NCBI GenBank assembly: GCA_038143435.1
Contig: JAYQLX010000001.1
Location: 1-64,000, forward strand
DNA length: 64,000 bases
Origin: UBA8337 sp038143435
Lineage (GTDB): Bacteria > Pseudomonadota > Alphaproteobacteria > RS24
Reading direction: 5' to 3'
In this document: positions 1 through 14,461 of the stretch, piece after piece
How positions within the stretch are numbered: the first letter of the stretch is position 1
Layout of the letters: each line of letters opens with the position of its first letter
The notes under the pieces: generated by a model
What the model was told of the DNA's origin: nothing
Seen by the model: the letters and a program-made list of their open reading frames with translations, nothing else
Database searches by the model: none
Position numbers and translations under genes: made by a program

Positions 1-88
1 AGATGCAGTACCATCGGCGCTAAAGCGTTTAACTTCCGAGTTCGGGATGGGATCGGGTTTAGGCGCTTTGCCACAGTCACCAAGTCGG
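1..88 (-). rRNA. rrf: 5S ribosomal RNA (3' end cut by window edge)
   Basis: The reverse complement reads as a 5S rRNA, with the conserved CCCGATCCCATCCCGAACTC segment and the following GAAGTTAAACGC. It is the last gene of the minus-strand rRNA operon, about 90 nt beyond the 23S 3' end. The 3' end lies at or outside the window edge, so it is partial. The 5' end is placed by homology and may be off by a few bases. Confidence 0.9.
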
Positions 89-177
89 CGCAATATGAAA
101 CGAATAATGATCTTTAACTGAGCGGCCCGTCGAAACGGGCCTTAAAAATTTGTTGGCGCATAAGGGAAATGAGAACG

Positions 178-2913
<2,736 letters not shown>

Positions 2914-3222
2914 CGTTCTCATTACCATTATGCGCCGGCAGCCGTGCAGCAAACCGACGAATATGTGGTTATCGCGATCAGTTGATTGCCAGATAAGTAA
3001 ACTTAAACGGCAATCTAAAAGATCAATAAATTATTCTGTCAATTTACCCGCATGGACCCGGGGGGGCCTTGCTTTCCCTGACGGCACAATCAAACGGCAA
3101 GCCAAAGGCAAACCAAATGACGCGGCCGACGCTCGAATTTACCATGCTTAAGCCACCGGACTATTAGTAACAGACCGTCCGGTCGCACATGATAAACCAC
3201 AAATCGGGTAAATCTCTTCTTC

Positions 3223-3236
3223 ACAATGTCAAACAA
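3223..3236 (-). promoter_or_regulatory. boxA-like motif in the 16S-23S spacer
   Basis: The 14-mer read on the minus strand as TTGTTTGACATTGT lies between tRNA-Ala and 23S. The identical 14-mer occurs in the 16S leader at 5412-5425. Paired TTTGACATTGT-like elements before 16S and before 23S resemble the boxA antitermination sites of alphaproteobacterial rRNA operons. The identity of the two copies is seen directly; the antitermination role is inferred. The rest of the 23S-tRNA-Ala spacer (2914-3272) shows no gene. Confidence 0.5.
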
Positions 3237-3272
3237 TCCTCTGTAAGAGAGGAATTCAGCCATCGGATGAGT

Positions 3273-3348
3273 TGGTGGAGGCAGACGGGATCGAACCGAC
3301 GACCTATTGCTTGCAAAGCAATCGCTCTCCCAACTGAGCTATGCCCCC
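3273..3348 (-). tRNA. tRNA-Ala (TGC)
   Basis: This is a 76-nt cloverleaf on the minus strand with a GGGGGCA acceptor start. The anticodon TGC sits in a loop closed by TTGCT/AGCAA, the T-arm carries GGTTCGATCC, and the 3' CCA is genomically encoded. It lies in the 16S-23S spacer, 45 nt downstream of tRNA-Ile in the direction of transcription, the usual alphaproteobacterial arrangement. Confidence 0.97.
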
Positions 3349-3393
3349 TTCTCAACTAACTGACAGTCAGCTGCGCGCGCTAAAAAGCGTGCA

Positions 3394-3470
<77 letters not shown>

Positions 3471-3660
3471 TAACCATGACCGACCCAATGGGCGGTGCAA
3501 CAGGGCTGGCTACCGATATTCATATGAATATCGAATGCTCATCCGATTGAAAGAGAAACGAAGACGGCGACATCCCGCTTAAAGTTTTGAACCTTAAAGG
3601 TTCTATGTTCTGAAGATTTCCGATGGATGGTCTGGCAGAGCCAGGCACCTCAAAGGAAAT

Positions 3661-5160
<1,500 letters not shown>

Positions 5161-5632
5161 TTGATTCTTGCAATCAGTTCACTACTAAACGTTCAAACCA
5201 TATCATACGATATGATGCGTATTAACGAGTTCCCACTACTCTATACCCAATCCGATAAATCGGCACAGGCATAGGAGTGGAAGAAACGTAAGACGTAACG
5301 TTTAGCAATCAAAAATATGACTGCATGTCTTGTCGCCGATATCGCCATGACCGAAGTCAAAGCCCATCGACACGCCAGGACACCGCCGTCCACGTTTCTC
5401 TTTCAATATCTACAATGTCAAACAACTGCCGCCAGATTACTCTTTTAGCCCTCAACCGAAGCGAAAAGCCCCGCGCCATTAAACCAACAGGTCCGAATGG
5501 CTTGGTGACTCTAACCTCTGTGAGGATCAGTATTGATTCCATAAGACAAGGAGCTAATCAAGCCCGGAGCCGCGCGAGGCGGCCTCTTATGCCCGACGGG
5601 GTTACTGATGAACCTTCGCCGAAACTGCAGCG
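5161..5632 (-). other. rrn operon leader region
   Basis: About 470 nt lie between the predicted rrn transcription start and the 16S 5' end, and no credible ORF is present on either strand. The leader includes a TTGTTTGACATTGT element at 5412-5425 that is repeated in the 16S-23S spacer. Short open frames here have no ribosome-binding site and no recognisable protein family, so I read the stretch as untranslated pre-rRNA leader. Confidence 0.6.
5412..5425 (-). promoter_or_regulatory. boxA-like motif in the 16S leader
   Basis: The minus-strand motif TTGTTTGACATTGT is identical to the copy at 3223-3236 in front of 23S. A copy ahead of each large rRNA fits a boxA-type antitermination site. The TTGACA inside it has no suitable -10 at 16-18 nt, so I do not read it as a promoter. 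Confidence 0.5.
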
Positions 5633-5661
5633 TGTATAAGTGGGCAAACCCACCCTGTCAA
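5633..5661 (-). promoter_or_regulatory. rrn operon promoter
   Basis: On the minus strand there is a perfect -35, TTGACA (5656-5661), a 17-nt spacer, and a TATACA -10 (5633-5638). An A/T-rich tract immediately upstream (about 5665-5710) could act as an UP element. Transcription would start near 5626 and run through the leader into 16S. The boxes and spacing are seen; function is inferred from consensus and position. Confidence 0.75.
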
Positions 5662-5811
5662 AGGCTTTTTTGCAAAAAAACAAAAAAATATGAAAATAAT
5701 TTTCAGTGCCGCCAATAGTGGTGCAAAACCGCCGCTACCCCCCACATATTGTGGTCATGCTTTTTGGCATCAATGGCGGTTTTTGTAAATGGAATGGTCT
5801 ATTGACATAAA

Positions 5812-7257
5812 TTGCCGACACAGCCCATTTTGCAGCGCATGGAAGAGATAACCCGTCACGACGCATCGGATGACGAACAGCCCGTTAGTGCCGCTCTATT
5901 GGCCCAGCAAGCGCGCCGTCGTCGCGCCCGCCTGCGCTTTTCCTTCGCTTTTATCGCTGCACTTATTTTGACCGGCTGGTTGGCAAGCAATTTATTGCTG
6001 CCTGATGTGCCTAAACCGGTTTTGAGCGCCAAACCGGCACCGTCCCACCCCACCATTGCCAATCGCTGGGCCGCTTTGGCGCCCATGCAGCGCGACCATG
6101 AAAGCGATGAATTGGTGGCCGGCGACAGCCTCGCCGCGCTTTTGGCGCGCGCCGGTATTGACGGGGTTGAGGCCGATGCCGCGCTTGATGCCCTGCGCGC
6201 GCAATTTGACCCGCGTACGCTGAAAATCGGACAAAAAGTCCGTATTTTCAGAGAATGGCCGGCTGATGCCGCATCCGATGCTGCGCCGCGCCGCTTTGCC
6301 GGTTTTGATTTCATTCCTGAAGCGCGTCAAAGGCTAATCGTGCGCCGCACCGGGCATTTGTCTTTTGACGTGGTCAAACAGGTAAGGCCGCTTTCAGAAC
6401 GGTTCTTCTTCACCGACACGCTGATTTCAAGCTCGGTCTATGAAGCAGCGCGTGGCGGCGGTATGTCGCCCAATTTGGTGGTTGAACTCATTCGCTTGTT
6501 TTCCTTTTCGATTGATTTCCAACGCGACATGCGCGAGGGCGACCAGCTGGAAGTACTTTATACGCGCCGCTTTGACGAGAACAATCAACTGGCCGAAGAG
6601 GGCGAAATTATTTTCGCCGCCCTCACCAATCGCGGCAAACGCTATGCCTATTGGCGGTTGGCCCGTGATGATGGCAGCTATGCGTATTATGATGCAGACG
6701 GGCGCAGCGTGCAGCGTCTATTGATGAAAACGCCGGTTGACGGGGCGCGGCTGTCATCGCGCTTCGGCATGCGCCGCCACCCAATATTGGGCTATACAAG
6801 GCTGCATCGCGGGCTCGATTTTGCCGCTCCGCGCGGCACGCCGATTTATGCGGCCGGCAGCGGCACAATTGTGGCATTGGGGCGCAATGGCGATTACGGC
6901 AAGTATATTCGCATCCGCCACCGCAATGGTTATGAAACCGCTTATGCGCATATGAACGGCTATGCGCGGCGGCTGAAAAAAGGCGCTCGAGTCAAACAGG
7001 GTCAAATTATCGGCTATGTCGGAGCCACCGGTCTGGCGACCGGCCCGCATCTGCATTATGAAGTGCTGCGCCATAATAAGCCGGTCAATCCGCGTGACCT
7101 GGACGTGCCGCCCGAAAGCGCGCTTGACGCTGCCGGTTTGGAAAAACTGCGCAATGCCCAGACCGCCATCGGCGCCCGCATCAATGCGCTGGCAACCAAT
7201 GATAATCGCCTGCGCTCATTGCCGCGGCGCAATTTAAGCGCCGGGCAAAACCGCTAA
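5812..7257 (+). CDS. M23-family murein endopeptidase, membrane anchored
   Basis: This 481-aa protein is a LytM/M23 zinc metallopeptidase predicted to cut peptidoglycan cross-links in the periplasm. A short basic N-terminus is followed by one membrane segment at about residues 43-63. A middle region of about 80-200, starting near VAGDSLAALLARAG, resembles the OapA/LysM-like part of this family. The C-terminal catalytic domain has the zinc ligands H332 and D336 (HRGLD), and the motif HLHYE at 413-417 with H413 and H415. The listed start is a TTG with a weak ribosome-binding site. An in-frame ATG at 5839 is an alternative start. It is read away from the rRNA operon as a single gene. Family assignment is firm; the cleaved bond is not shown by the sequence. 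Confidence 0.88.
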   Translation: MPTQPILQRMEEITRHDASDDEQPVSAALLAQQARRRRARLRFSFAFIAALILTGWLASNLLLPDVPKPVLSAKPAPSHPTIANRWAALAPMQRDHESDELVAGDSLAALLARAGIDGVEADAALDALRAQFDPRTLKIGQKVRIFREWPADAASDAAPRRFAGFDFIPEARQRLIVRRTGHLSFDVVKQVRPLSERFFFTDTLISSSVYEAARGGGMSPNLVVELIRLFSFSIDFQRDMREGDQLEVLYTRRFDENNQLAEEGEIIFAALTNRGKRYAYWRLARDDGSYAYYDADGRSVQRLLMKTPVDGARLSSRFGMRRHPILGYTRLHRGLDFAAPRGTPIYAAGSGTIVALGRNGDYGKYIRIRHRNGYETAYAHMNGYARRLKKGARVKQGQIIGYVGATGLATGPHLHYEVLRHNKPVNPRDLDVPPESALDAAGLEKLRNAQTAIGARINALATNDNRLRSLPRRNLSAGQNR

Positions 7258-7459
7258 TGCACCAATTGTTTTTCGCGGTCACTATATGTGTCACTGCTCA
7301 TTGTCAGTCTCCATGCTGTTGGAACTGATATCGGGAAAGACAAGCAATAACTTGCGTCGCCAGACCCGTCAAAAAGAACGGGGCTCACTGCTTATTTGAT
7401 GCTTTGGGTAAAATTATTCGCCCGAATGCACGGTCTCACCATCGCCGCCTGCATCGGCA

Positions 7460-7990
7460 TCAATATTTGAACCGCTTCCCCATCGCTACCGGTATCGGCG
7501 TCAATATTTGTCGGTTTCGCTTCGGCGTCGCCCTCATCATCGCCGCATCATCAGATTTGGTTTTGCGTTTTTTGCCGAGCGGCCCGCGGCGGCGCGATTT
7601 CGGCGCTTCTTTTTCGCCATCATCGCTCTCGCGCACCAGCACCAAAGGCTCCGCGCCATTATCTTCACCGGCGTCCCCATTGGCCGCACCATTGGTGTCG
7701 CCGGATTGTGCGTCTTCGGCTGCCCCATTGGCCGCATCGGCATTTTCATTTTCATTGTCACTGGGCTGCGGTTGGAAGCTCTGCAAAATGCGGAAATAAT
7801 GCTCTGCATGTTGCTGATAATTTTCCGCCATGACGCGGTCACCGGCTGACATGGCATCACGCGCCAATGCTTGATATTTTTCAAACACTTGACTGGCCGT
7901 GCCGCGCACACGCACATCAGGGCCATTACTGTCATAGCTGCGGTTGACGGGATTTTGTTGGCGACGTCCGCGCCCACGAGACCGTTTCAT
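7460..7990 (-). CDS. DUF4167 domain-containing protein
   Basis: This 176-aa protein matches the alphaproteobacterial DUF4167 family. The N-terminus is very basic (KRSRGRGRR), followed by a conserved block of about residues 25-75 with VRGTASQVFEKYQALARDA and ENYQQHAEHYFRI. The rest is low complexity: an acidic Asn/Asp/Ala stretch (about 78-115), then a basic tail with RRRGPLGKKRK. No signal peptide or membrane segment is visible. The composition suggests nucleic-acid or ribosome contact, but that is inference. In many alphaproteobacteria it lies downstream of prfA-prmC, as here. Confidence 0.85.
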   Translation of the reverse strand: MKRSRGRGRRQQNPVNRSYDSNGPDVRVRGTASQVFEKYQALARDAMSAGDRVMAENYQQHAEHYFRILQSFQPQPSDNENENADAANGAAEDAQSGDTNGAANGDAGEDNGAEPLVLVRESDDGEKEAPKSRRRGPLGKKRKTKSDDAAMMRATPKRNRQILTPIPVAMGKRFKY

Positions 7991-8175
7991 CTAACTTCCA
8001 ATATCGTTCTGTTGGTGACCGGCAATGACCGGCCCTTTCAGGTTTTCATTTTGTCGATGTGACGCTCCAAATGCCCTCATAGCAATTTTAAGCTGACCTT
8101 TTGGAGAAATTCACGAACGGGCATCTACACACCGCTCTTTGAACAAATGCAACCTAGCCCTTTGGCAGTTTTTTT

Positions 8176-9056
8176 TCAAACCCCTTTTTTATTTTTTCTT
8201 ACGCTTTTTTGTCCCCGCAATATTCGGTCGCGACCGGCCAAATCCTGCTGCAGCGAAATTTCTTCAAATCCGGCCTCTGTCATAAGCTGCGTCACCGCCG
8301 CCGCCTGTGTCGCGCCAATTTCCAAAAGCAAATGCCCGCCGCTTTTAAGACGTGCAAATGCCGGGGCCATAAGGCGGCGATAAGGGGTAAGGCCGTCAGT
8401 GCCGCCATCCAGAGCGCCGTGCGGGTCATAGAGGCGCACCGCTTTATCAAGTCGCGCAATCTCGGCGCTCTCAATATAGGGCGGGTTGGCGACAATCATA
8501 TCCGCCAATGCGGTTTCGCCGTTCAGCCAATCACCATGTCGTAAGGCAACGCGCCCGCGCAGACCGAGCCGATGCGCATTGCGCCGCGCCATATGCAATG
8601 CGGCGCGGCTTTTATCAATACCGAGACCGCGTGCCATTTCGCGCTCGGCCAAGAGGGTCAATAAAAGACAGCCCGAGCCGGTGCCCAAATCAATCAGCTG
8701 CAAATTTTGTTTTGGCGGCAAAAGCGGCAGCGCCACCTCAATCAATGTCTCACTATCGGGACGCGGGTCGAGCACCGCTTCACTGACTTGAAACCGCCGC
8801 CCCCAAAATTCCTTATAGCCGATAATTTTGGCGACCGGTTTTCCGGCGGCGCGCAATGCAATGACCTTTTGCGCCGCGCCCTCGAGCCGCGACGGAAATC
8901 GGGGCTCTCGGCCTCCAAAGCCAATTGCGTATCACTCATATCGGCAATATGGGCCAGCAAAAGCCGCGCATCCAATGCCCCTGTTTCACATCCCGCATCG
9001 CGCAATATATGCGTCATCTGACGCTGTATATCGGCAAAACTTATCGGCTTGCTCAC
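8176..9056 (-). CDS. prmC: PrmC, release factor glutamine methyltransferase (frame broken)
   Basis: PrmC methylates the Gln of the GGQ motif in release factors, using S-adenosylmethionine. The GTG start overlaps the prfA stop (GTGA), which is standard translational coupling. The N-terminal helical domain is read in one frame (about 60 residues). The frame changes near 8893-8899, and the SAM domain follows in a second frame. That domain has DLGTGSGCLLL and the catalytic NPPY motif (VANPPYIES). Adding one base in the TTTCC run restores a 293-aa protein of normal length. PrmC is needed for normal growth in most bacteria, so a sequencing indel is more likely than a real pseudogene. Confidence 0.88.
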
Positions 9057-10125
9057 GCCGTCTCATCGACAGCAGCGAGGCGCTGCGTCTGGTCTTCGCG
9101 AATAAGCGCATCGACCATTTCATCAAGCCCGTCACCGGCAAGAATTTTTTCGAGCTTGTGCAGGGTCAAATTAATGCGGTGATCGGTGACGCGCCCTTGC
9201 GGGAAATTATAGGTGCGAATGCGCTCCGATCGATCGCCCGAGCCGACTTGGCTTTTGCGATCCGCCGCGCGCTCGCTGTAGGCGCGTTCGCGTTCGGCCT
9301 CAAAAAGCCTGGCACGCAAAACCTGCATCGCCTTGGCGCGGTTTTTGTGCTGCGATTTTTCATCTTGTTGCGACACGGTAATGCCGGTCGGCAAATGGGT
9401 GATACGCACCGCACTGTCTGTGGTGTTGACCGATTGACCGCCCGGGCCGGAAGCGCGAAACACGTCAATGCGCAAATCTTTTCCTCGATTTTCACATCGA
9501 CCTCTTCGGGTTCGGGCAAAACGGCAACCGTGGCAGCCGAGGTATGAATGCGCCCGCCGCTTTCGGTTTCCGGCACGCGCTGCACGCGGTGCACGCCGCT
9601 TTCAAATTTCAAACGGGCAAATACGCCCTTGCCGCGAATGGCGGTGACAATCTCCTTATAGCCGCCGACCTCGCCTTCCGACTGGCTGATAATCTCAGAT
9701 TTCCAGCCGAGAATATCGGCATAGCGCGTATACATGCGAAACAAATCACCGGCAAAGAGCGCCGCTTCATCGCCGCCCGTGCCGGCGCGCACTTCGACAA
9801 TCACATTGAGCTCATCAGCGCTGTCTTTCGGCAGCAGCAAAATTTCCAATGCCGCTTCCATATCGGGCAATTTTTCATCCAGCGCGGGCAATTCCAGCCC
9901 CGCCAGCTCGGCCATTTCCGCATCATCACCGGCAATCAAGGCGCGCAAATCTTCCGCCTCAGAAAGCGCCGCGCGATAGTCACGAATAGCCGCCACGAGC
10001 GGGTCAATTTCGGCATATTCTTTCGACAATTCAACAAAGCGCTCGGGCGGCAATTCGCCGTTCATTTCTTCCTGCAGTGCTTCGGCGCGCGCCAAAATGG
10101 CGTCGAGCCGTTCAACCGGTAACAT
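9053..10125 (-). CDS. prfA: Peptide chain release factor 1 (frame broken)
   Basis: RF1 ends translation at UAA and UAG. The N-terminal and central parts are read in one frame down to about 9480. The remainder, starting LRIDVFRASG with the catalytic GGQ loop (GPGGQSVNTTD), is in the next frame. An A run on the coding strand (GAGGAAAAGATTTG) is one base short; adding an A gives EEKDLRIDVFRASG and a 357-aa protein of normal length. RF1 is essential, so this is most likely an indel error in a homopolymer. It is followed by its modifying enzyme prmC, with overlapping stop and start, and preceded by ispG. Confidence 0.92.
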
Positions 10126-10127
10126 GG

Positions 10128-11240
10128 CTAATTTCCCTTAATTGCTTTTTGCGCCGCCATTTCGGCCGCTTTGCTTTCCACCAATTCGACCAAATGGTCG
10201 ACCATTTCGTCATGCGGCTTTTTATGGTCGGGCTGACCGGCCAGATAGACCATGCCCGCTTCGCTGCCGCCGCCGGTAAAACCGATATCGGTCTCGCGCG
10301 CCTCGCCCGGGCCATTAACCACGCAGCCGATAATCGACAGGGTAATCGGCTCGGCAATATGCGCCAAACGTTGTTCCAGCGTCTGCACAGTCTTAATCAC
10401 GTCAAAGCCCTGCCGCGCGCATGACGGGCATGAAATAATCGTGACCCCACGATGGCGAAGCCCCAAGCTTTTGAGCATTTCAAAACCGACTTTCACCTCA
10501 TCGACCGGGTCCGACGATAGGGAGACGCGAATCGTATCGCCAATGCCGGCCCATAAAAGATTGCCCAAACCAATGGCCGATTTTACCGTGCCGCTCATCA
10601 GCCCGCCGGCTTCGGTGATGCCGATATGCAAAGGACAATCAACCGCCTCGGCCAGTTTTTGATAGGCCGCCACCGACATGAAAACATCGGACGCTTTGAC
10701 CGAAATTTTATATTGGTCAAAGCCGTGCTTTTCCATAAGGTCAACATGATAAAGCGCGCTATCAACCATCGCATCAGGGCACGGCTCGCCATATTGCTCG
10801 AGCAAATGTTTTTCCAATGACCCGGCATTGACGCCAATGCGCATGGAACAGCCATTGGCTTTAGCCGCCGCCACCACTTCGCCGACGCGCTTATCATCAC
10901 CAATATTGCCGGGATTAATGCGCAAACACGCCGCCCCCGCTTCCGCCGCTTCAATCGCGCGGCGATAATGAAAATGAATATCGGCGACAATCGGCACATG
11001 CGCCGCAGCAACAATTTCTTTCAGCGCTTTTGTTGACGCTTCGTCAGGGCATGAGACACGCACAATATCCGCACCGGCTTCCTCCAATGCTTTGACCTGC
11101 GCAATTGTCGCCGCCGCATCATCGGTCGGCGTATTGGTCATGGATTGCACGGCAATCGGCGCGTCTCCGCCGACGGCCAAATCACCGACCATGATTTGAC
11201 GGCTCTTGCGCCGTTCAATATGTCGCCAGGGTCTCAGCAT
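10128..11240 (-). CDS. ispG: 4-hydroxy-3-methylbut-2-enyl-diphosphate synthase (IspG)
   Basis: This 370-aa IspG/GcpE carries out the penultimate step of the MEP isoprenoid pathway, converting MEcPP to HMBPP with a [4Fe-4S] cluster. The N-terminal TIM-barrel starts with IMVGDLAVGGDAPIAVQSMTN, and ADIHFHYRRA and RINPGNIG follow. The C-terminal cluster domain shows ISCPSCARQGFDV and, further on, GCVVNGPGEA, which supply the three cluster cysteines. The length is that of the bacterial short form. The next gene, prfA, begins two bases after the stop, and rodZ lies 8 nt upstream, so this looks like one operon running from lysC or ptsP to prmC. Confidence 0.95.
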   Translation of the reverse strand: MLRPWRHIERRKSRQIMVGDLAVGGDAPIAVQSMTNTPTDDAAATIAQVKALEEAGADIVRVSCPDEASTKALKEIVAAAHVPIVADIHFHYRRAIEAAEAGAACLRINPGNIGDDKRVGEVVAAAKANGCSMRIGVNAGSLEKHLLEQYGEPCPDAMVDSALYHVDLMEKHGFDQYKISVKASDVFMSVAAYQKLAEAVDCPLHIGITEAGGLMSGTVKSAIGLGNLLWAGIGDTIRVSLSSDPVDEVKVGFEMLKSLGLRHRGVTIISCPSCARQGFDVIKTVQTLEQRLAHIAEPITLSIIGCVVNGPGEARETDIGFTGGGSEAGMVYLAGQPDHKKPHDEMVDHLVELVESKAAEMAAQKAIKGN

Positions 11241-11248
11241 AAGATGCG

Positions 11249-12133
11249 CTAACGCGATTTGGCCAATATCGAAGCCCGCTCAATCTTGCGCGCCGTCAAA
11301 ATCTGGCCGCGTCTGCCGACCGAACCGACAGAGGCATTATTGACATAAAATTCCAGCGCTCCGGCATCGCGCGTGGCCAGCGTATAGGCGCTGTCATCAA
11401 GGGTGAAGCCCTCGCCCTGCCTGATGATGGAAGAGAAAAGCACGCGCCCCTCATCGCTTTCTATACGCATCCAAGTGCGGCGCGCGGCACGAATTTCAAC
11501 TCTTGCACTGACCGCCGCCTCACTGTTAAGCGGGCTTATTTCATTCACCTCGACGGGCGGTGCATCGACAATATTGACGGGCGGCGTGTCGCTATCGGGC
11601 GCCGCGCTTTGTGTTTGCGGCACGGCGACTGTCGGTGCGGCTTCAGCCGGCGCAGATGGCTCGGATTGAGGCGCAGGCGCGACCGGCGCTTCACGCACCG
11701 GTTCGGCGGTTTCGGCGAGGCGCGAATTTTTTTCATCATCACCGGCACCACCGGCAATCAGCCAGAGAATATAGACGACAAAAACCGCGGCCACACCAAT
11801 AGCAATTTTCAACGGGCCCGAAACCGGCTCATATTCGGTTTGCGGATCGGGGCCCTGATCTTCCAAATGCGGCACGGCGACCGCCGCCTTATAGCGTTCA
11901 ATCAGTTCACCCGCATTGAGCCCCAAATGGGTCGCATAGGTGCGAATGAAGCCAATCGCGTAAACACTGCCCGGTAAGCGCTCGAAATCGTCATTTTCCA
12001 AAGCCTGCAAATGATCAGAGCGGATTTTCAGCAGGGCTGAAATATCATCAAGCGACGCATTGGCAGCCTCGCGCGCGGCGCGCAAAGCGCTGCCGATTTT
12101 CTCGCTGGCTGCGGCGGTTTCGCCTTCACTCAT
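11249..12133 (-). CDS. rodZ: RodZ-like cytoskeletal membrane protein
   Basis: This 294-aa protein has the RodZ layout. A Cro/Xre-type helix-turn-helix (about residues 10-75, with IGSALRAAREAANASLDDIS) is followed by a linker. One membrane segment of about 108-130 (LKIAIGVAAVFVVYILWLIAGG) leads to a Pro/Ala-rich periplasmic linker and a C-terminal beta domain, DUF4115 (about 205-285, with RTWMRIESDEGRVLF). RodZ ties MreB filaments to the cell-wall machinery and helps set rod shape. It lies 41 nt downstream of ptsP and 8 nt upstream of ispG in the same direction. The role is taken from the family. Confidence 0.82.
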   Translation of the reverse strand: MSEGETAAASEKIGSALRAAREAANASLDDISALLKIRSDHLQALENDDFERLPGSVYAIGFIRTYATHLGLNAGELIERYKAAVAVPHLEDQGPDPQTEYEPVSGPLKIAIGVAAVFVVYILWLIAGGAGDDEKNSRLAETAEPVREAPVAPAPQSEPSAPAEAAPTVAVPQTQSAAPDSDTPPVNIVDAPPVEVNEISPLNSEAAVSARVEIRAARRTWMRIESDEGRVLFSSIIRQGEGFTLDDSAYTLATRDAGALEFYVNNASVGSVGRRGQILTARKIERASILAKSR

Positions 12134-12173
12134 TTTTTGCCCCTCTCGGTGCTTGGTTCAGTGGCCATGATTA

Positions 12174-14425
12174 TCACAATCTGACGCCCTGTGCATCTGC
12201 GATTTCACGTATCAGAGGCCGCAAATCAGAACGCCCGGTTTCCATCGCCTCGGCAATCGCCGCCGACAGTTTTTGCGTATTGAGGGACCGCACAGTGCGT
12301 TTGACCGGCCCGATGGAGGCCGAAGGCAAGGAAAACCGACGAAAGCCCAGCCCCAAAAGCGCCATCGCTTCCAAAGGCCGCCCGCCCAATTCACCGCAGA
12401 TTGACACCGGCACATGATGCACGTCGCACATCTCGCGCACTTGCGCCAAAAGCCGCATGGCGGCGAGCGAGAGAAAATCATAGCGGTCGCTGGTTTGCGG
12501 ATTGCCGCGATCAGCGGCAAAGAAAAACTGCATCAAATCATTGGTACCGACCGAGAGAAAATCGAGCTCGGCAAGAGCCGGTCCAGTTGAAAAACCAAAG
12601 CCGGCACTTCTAGCATGGCCCCGATTTCAATTTTTTCCGGCATTTGATGACCGAAAGCGGCAAGGCGGTCACGCTCGGCAAACAACATGTCGCGGCTTTG
12701 GATAAATTCTTCAAAAGTGGTGATGAGCGGGAACATGAGCGATAATTTGCGCCCCGCTGCGGCGCGCAAAAGTGCCCGCAATTGCACCCGCACCAAAGCC
12801 GGCCGGTCCATCGCCACGCGAGTGGCGCGCCACCCCATTGCGGGGTTTTCTTCGCCCGCCATGCGTAAATAGGGCAGCACTTTATCGCCGCCGACATCCA
12901 GCGTGCGGAACACCACATCGCGCCCGCCCGCCTTATCAAGCACGGCGCGATAAACCTCTTCCTGTTCGCTTTGACGCGGCAGGCGCGCCGACACCATAAA
13001 TTGCAATTCCGTGCGGAACAGACCGATATTCTCGGCCCCACTATCATCCAATGTTTCGACATCGACCATCAGACCGGCATTTTTATCGAGACGGATTTCC
13101 GCCCCGTCGCGCGTCACGGCGGGCAAATGTTTGATGCGCGCATAGCGCTGCATGCGCTTGGCGCGCAAACGCGCGCGATTAGAATAAGCTTCGACAAAAT
13201 CGCTCGGTGGATTGAGATGCGCTTCATCGCTATCCGTGTCGATAATGATTTCCTGTCCGTCGCGTGCCGCATTGATGATGCCGCGCGCATCGCCCAACAT
13301 GGGCAGGTTCAAGGCGCGCGCCACAATCGCGACATGCGCGCCCAGCGCGCTTTCTTCCAATACCAGCCCGCGCAATTTCTTGCGGTCATAGTCCAGCAAT
13401 TCCGCCGGGCCCATTGTGCGCGCCAATAATATGGCATCGCGCGGCAATTTATCTTGCGAGGCCAATTCGGCGCGCCCCGACAAAATTCGCAATAATCGGT
13501 TCGACAAATCTTCAAAATCATGCAGCCGGTCGCGCAAATAAGCATCGCGCCGCCCGCCAAGCCGTGCGCGCATGGCATTATTGACGCGCTCGACCGCCGC
13601 TTCTGCGGTCAGGCCTGTGCCAATGGCATCGCGTATGCGGCGCAGCCAGCCGCGATCATTGGCGAACATGCGATAGGCTTCCAAAACCTGTAAATGCTCA
13701 CCGGCATGGCTGACATCTTCCGTGGCCAGTAAATCATCGACATTGCGGCGCAATTTATAAATCGCCGCCGACAGGCGCGCATCTTCCTCATCGGCATCAT
13801 CGCTGATGAGGCGGGTCACCTCGACGCGCGGCTCGTGCAGCACCACATGGCCCATCGCCAAACCTTCGGTCAGGCCGCGGCCTTTGAAAACCCGCGCCGC
13901 ATCGGGGTCGGCTTCATCATCGGCGGTTTCTTCGCCACTGGCCGACAGCATTTCCGCCAACACCATTGCCACGGTTTGCAGCGCTTCGACTTCTTGATCG
14001 GCAAAATTGCGCTTTTTGATATTCTGCACCACCAGCACGCCCGTCACGTCGCCGCCGCGCAAAACCGGCACACCGACAAAGCTCAAAAACGGGTCTTCGC
14101 CGGTTTCCGGGCGATAGGCAAAGCGCGGATGCGACGGCGCATCGGCCAGATTGAGCGGTCTTTTATGTTGCGCAATATCGCCGACCAGTCCTTCGCCAAT
14201 ATGCAGCACGGTTTGGTGCACGGCTTCCGGGTTCAGCCCTTCCGTTGCGCATAATTCCAACCCGTCGCGCCCGCGCCGCAAATAGACCGAACAAACAGCC
14301 GTATTCATGCTGGCGGCAATCAATTGCACGATTTTGTCGAGCCGGTCTTGCCGGTCGCCGCCATCGGCCATGACCTGGCGCAGGCGGCGCAGTAAAATTC
14401 TTGGTCCTTCAGCAGAAAGGGGCAC
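12174..14425 (-). CDS. ptsP: PtsP, phosphoenolpyruvate phosphotransferase of the nitrogen PTS (frame broken)
   Basis: Enzyme I-Ntr passes phosphate from PEP to NPr and senses nitrogen status through its GAF domain. The GAF domain covers about residues 20-170. A swivelling phospho-His domain follows, with the active His in SALGAHVAIVARALNLP. The C-terminal PEP-binding barrel has FRTELQFM and VRVQLRALLRA. The frame breaks near 12560-12580, between FQLDRLLP and the conserved DFLSVGTNDLMQFFFAADRGN block, which continues in another frame to 12174. Adding one base gives 750 aa, normal for PtsP. It is preceded by lysC (36 nt) and followed by rodZ, the same order as in many alphaproteobacteria. Confidence 0.9.
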
Positions 14426-14461
14426 TTTTTGTCGAGCCGGAAAAAGCAGCGCTTGGGCGGC

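Noticed and set aside
5325..5639. A 104-aa plus-strand ORF and its minus-strand partner upstream of 16S
   Set aside because: They fall in the rrn leader, overlap the predicted promoter and have no start signal or similarity.
7335..7395. CCCGT/ACGGG hairpin after the M23 peptidase gene as a terminator
   Set aside because: No T tract follows the stem on either strand.
7404..7849. Plus-strand ORFs over the DUF4167 gene
   Set aside because: Shadows of the minus-strand gene; the low-complexity composition opens other frames.
8176..10125. Programmed frameshifting in prfA or prmC
   Set aside because: Programmed frameshifting is known for prfB (RF2), not prfA or prmC, and no slippery site with a stimulatory signal was seen; similar breaks occur in many unrelated genes.
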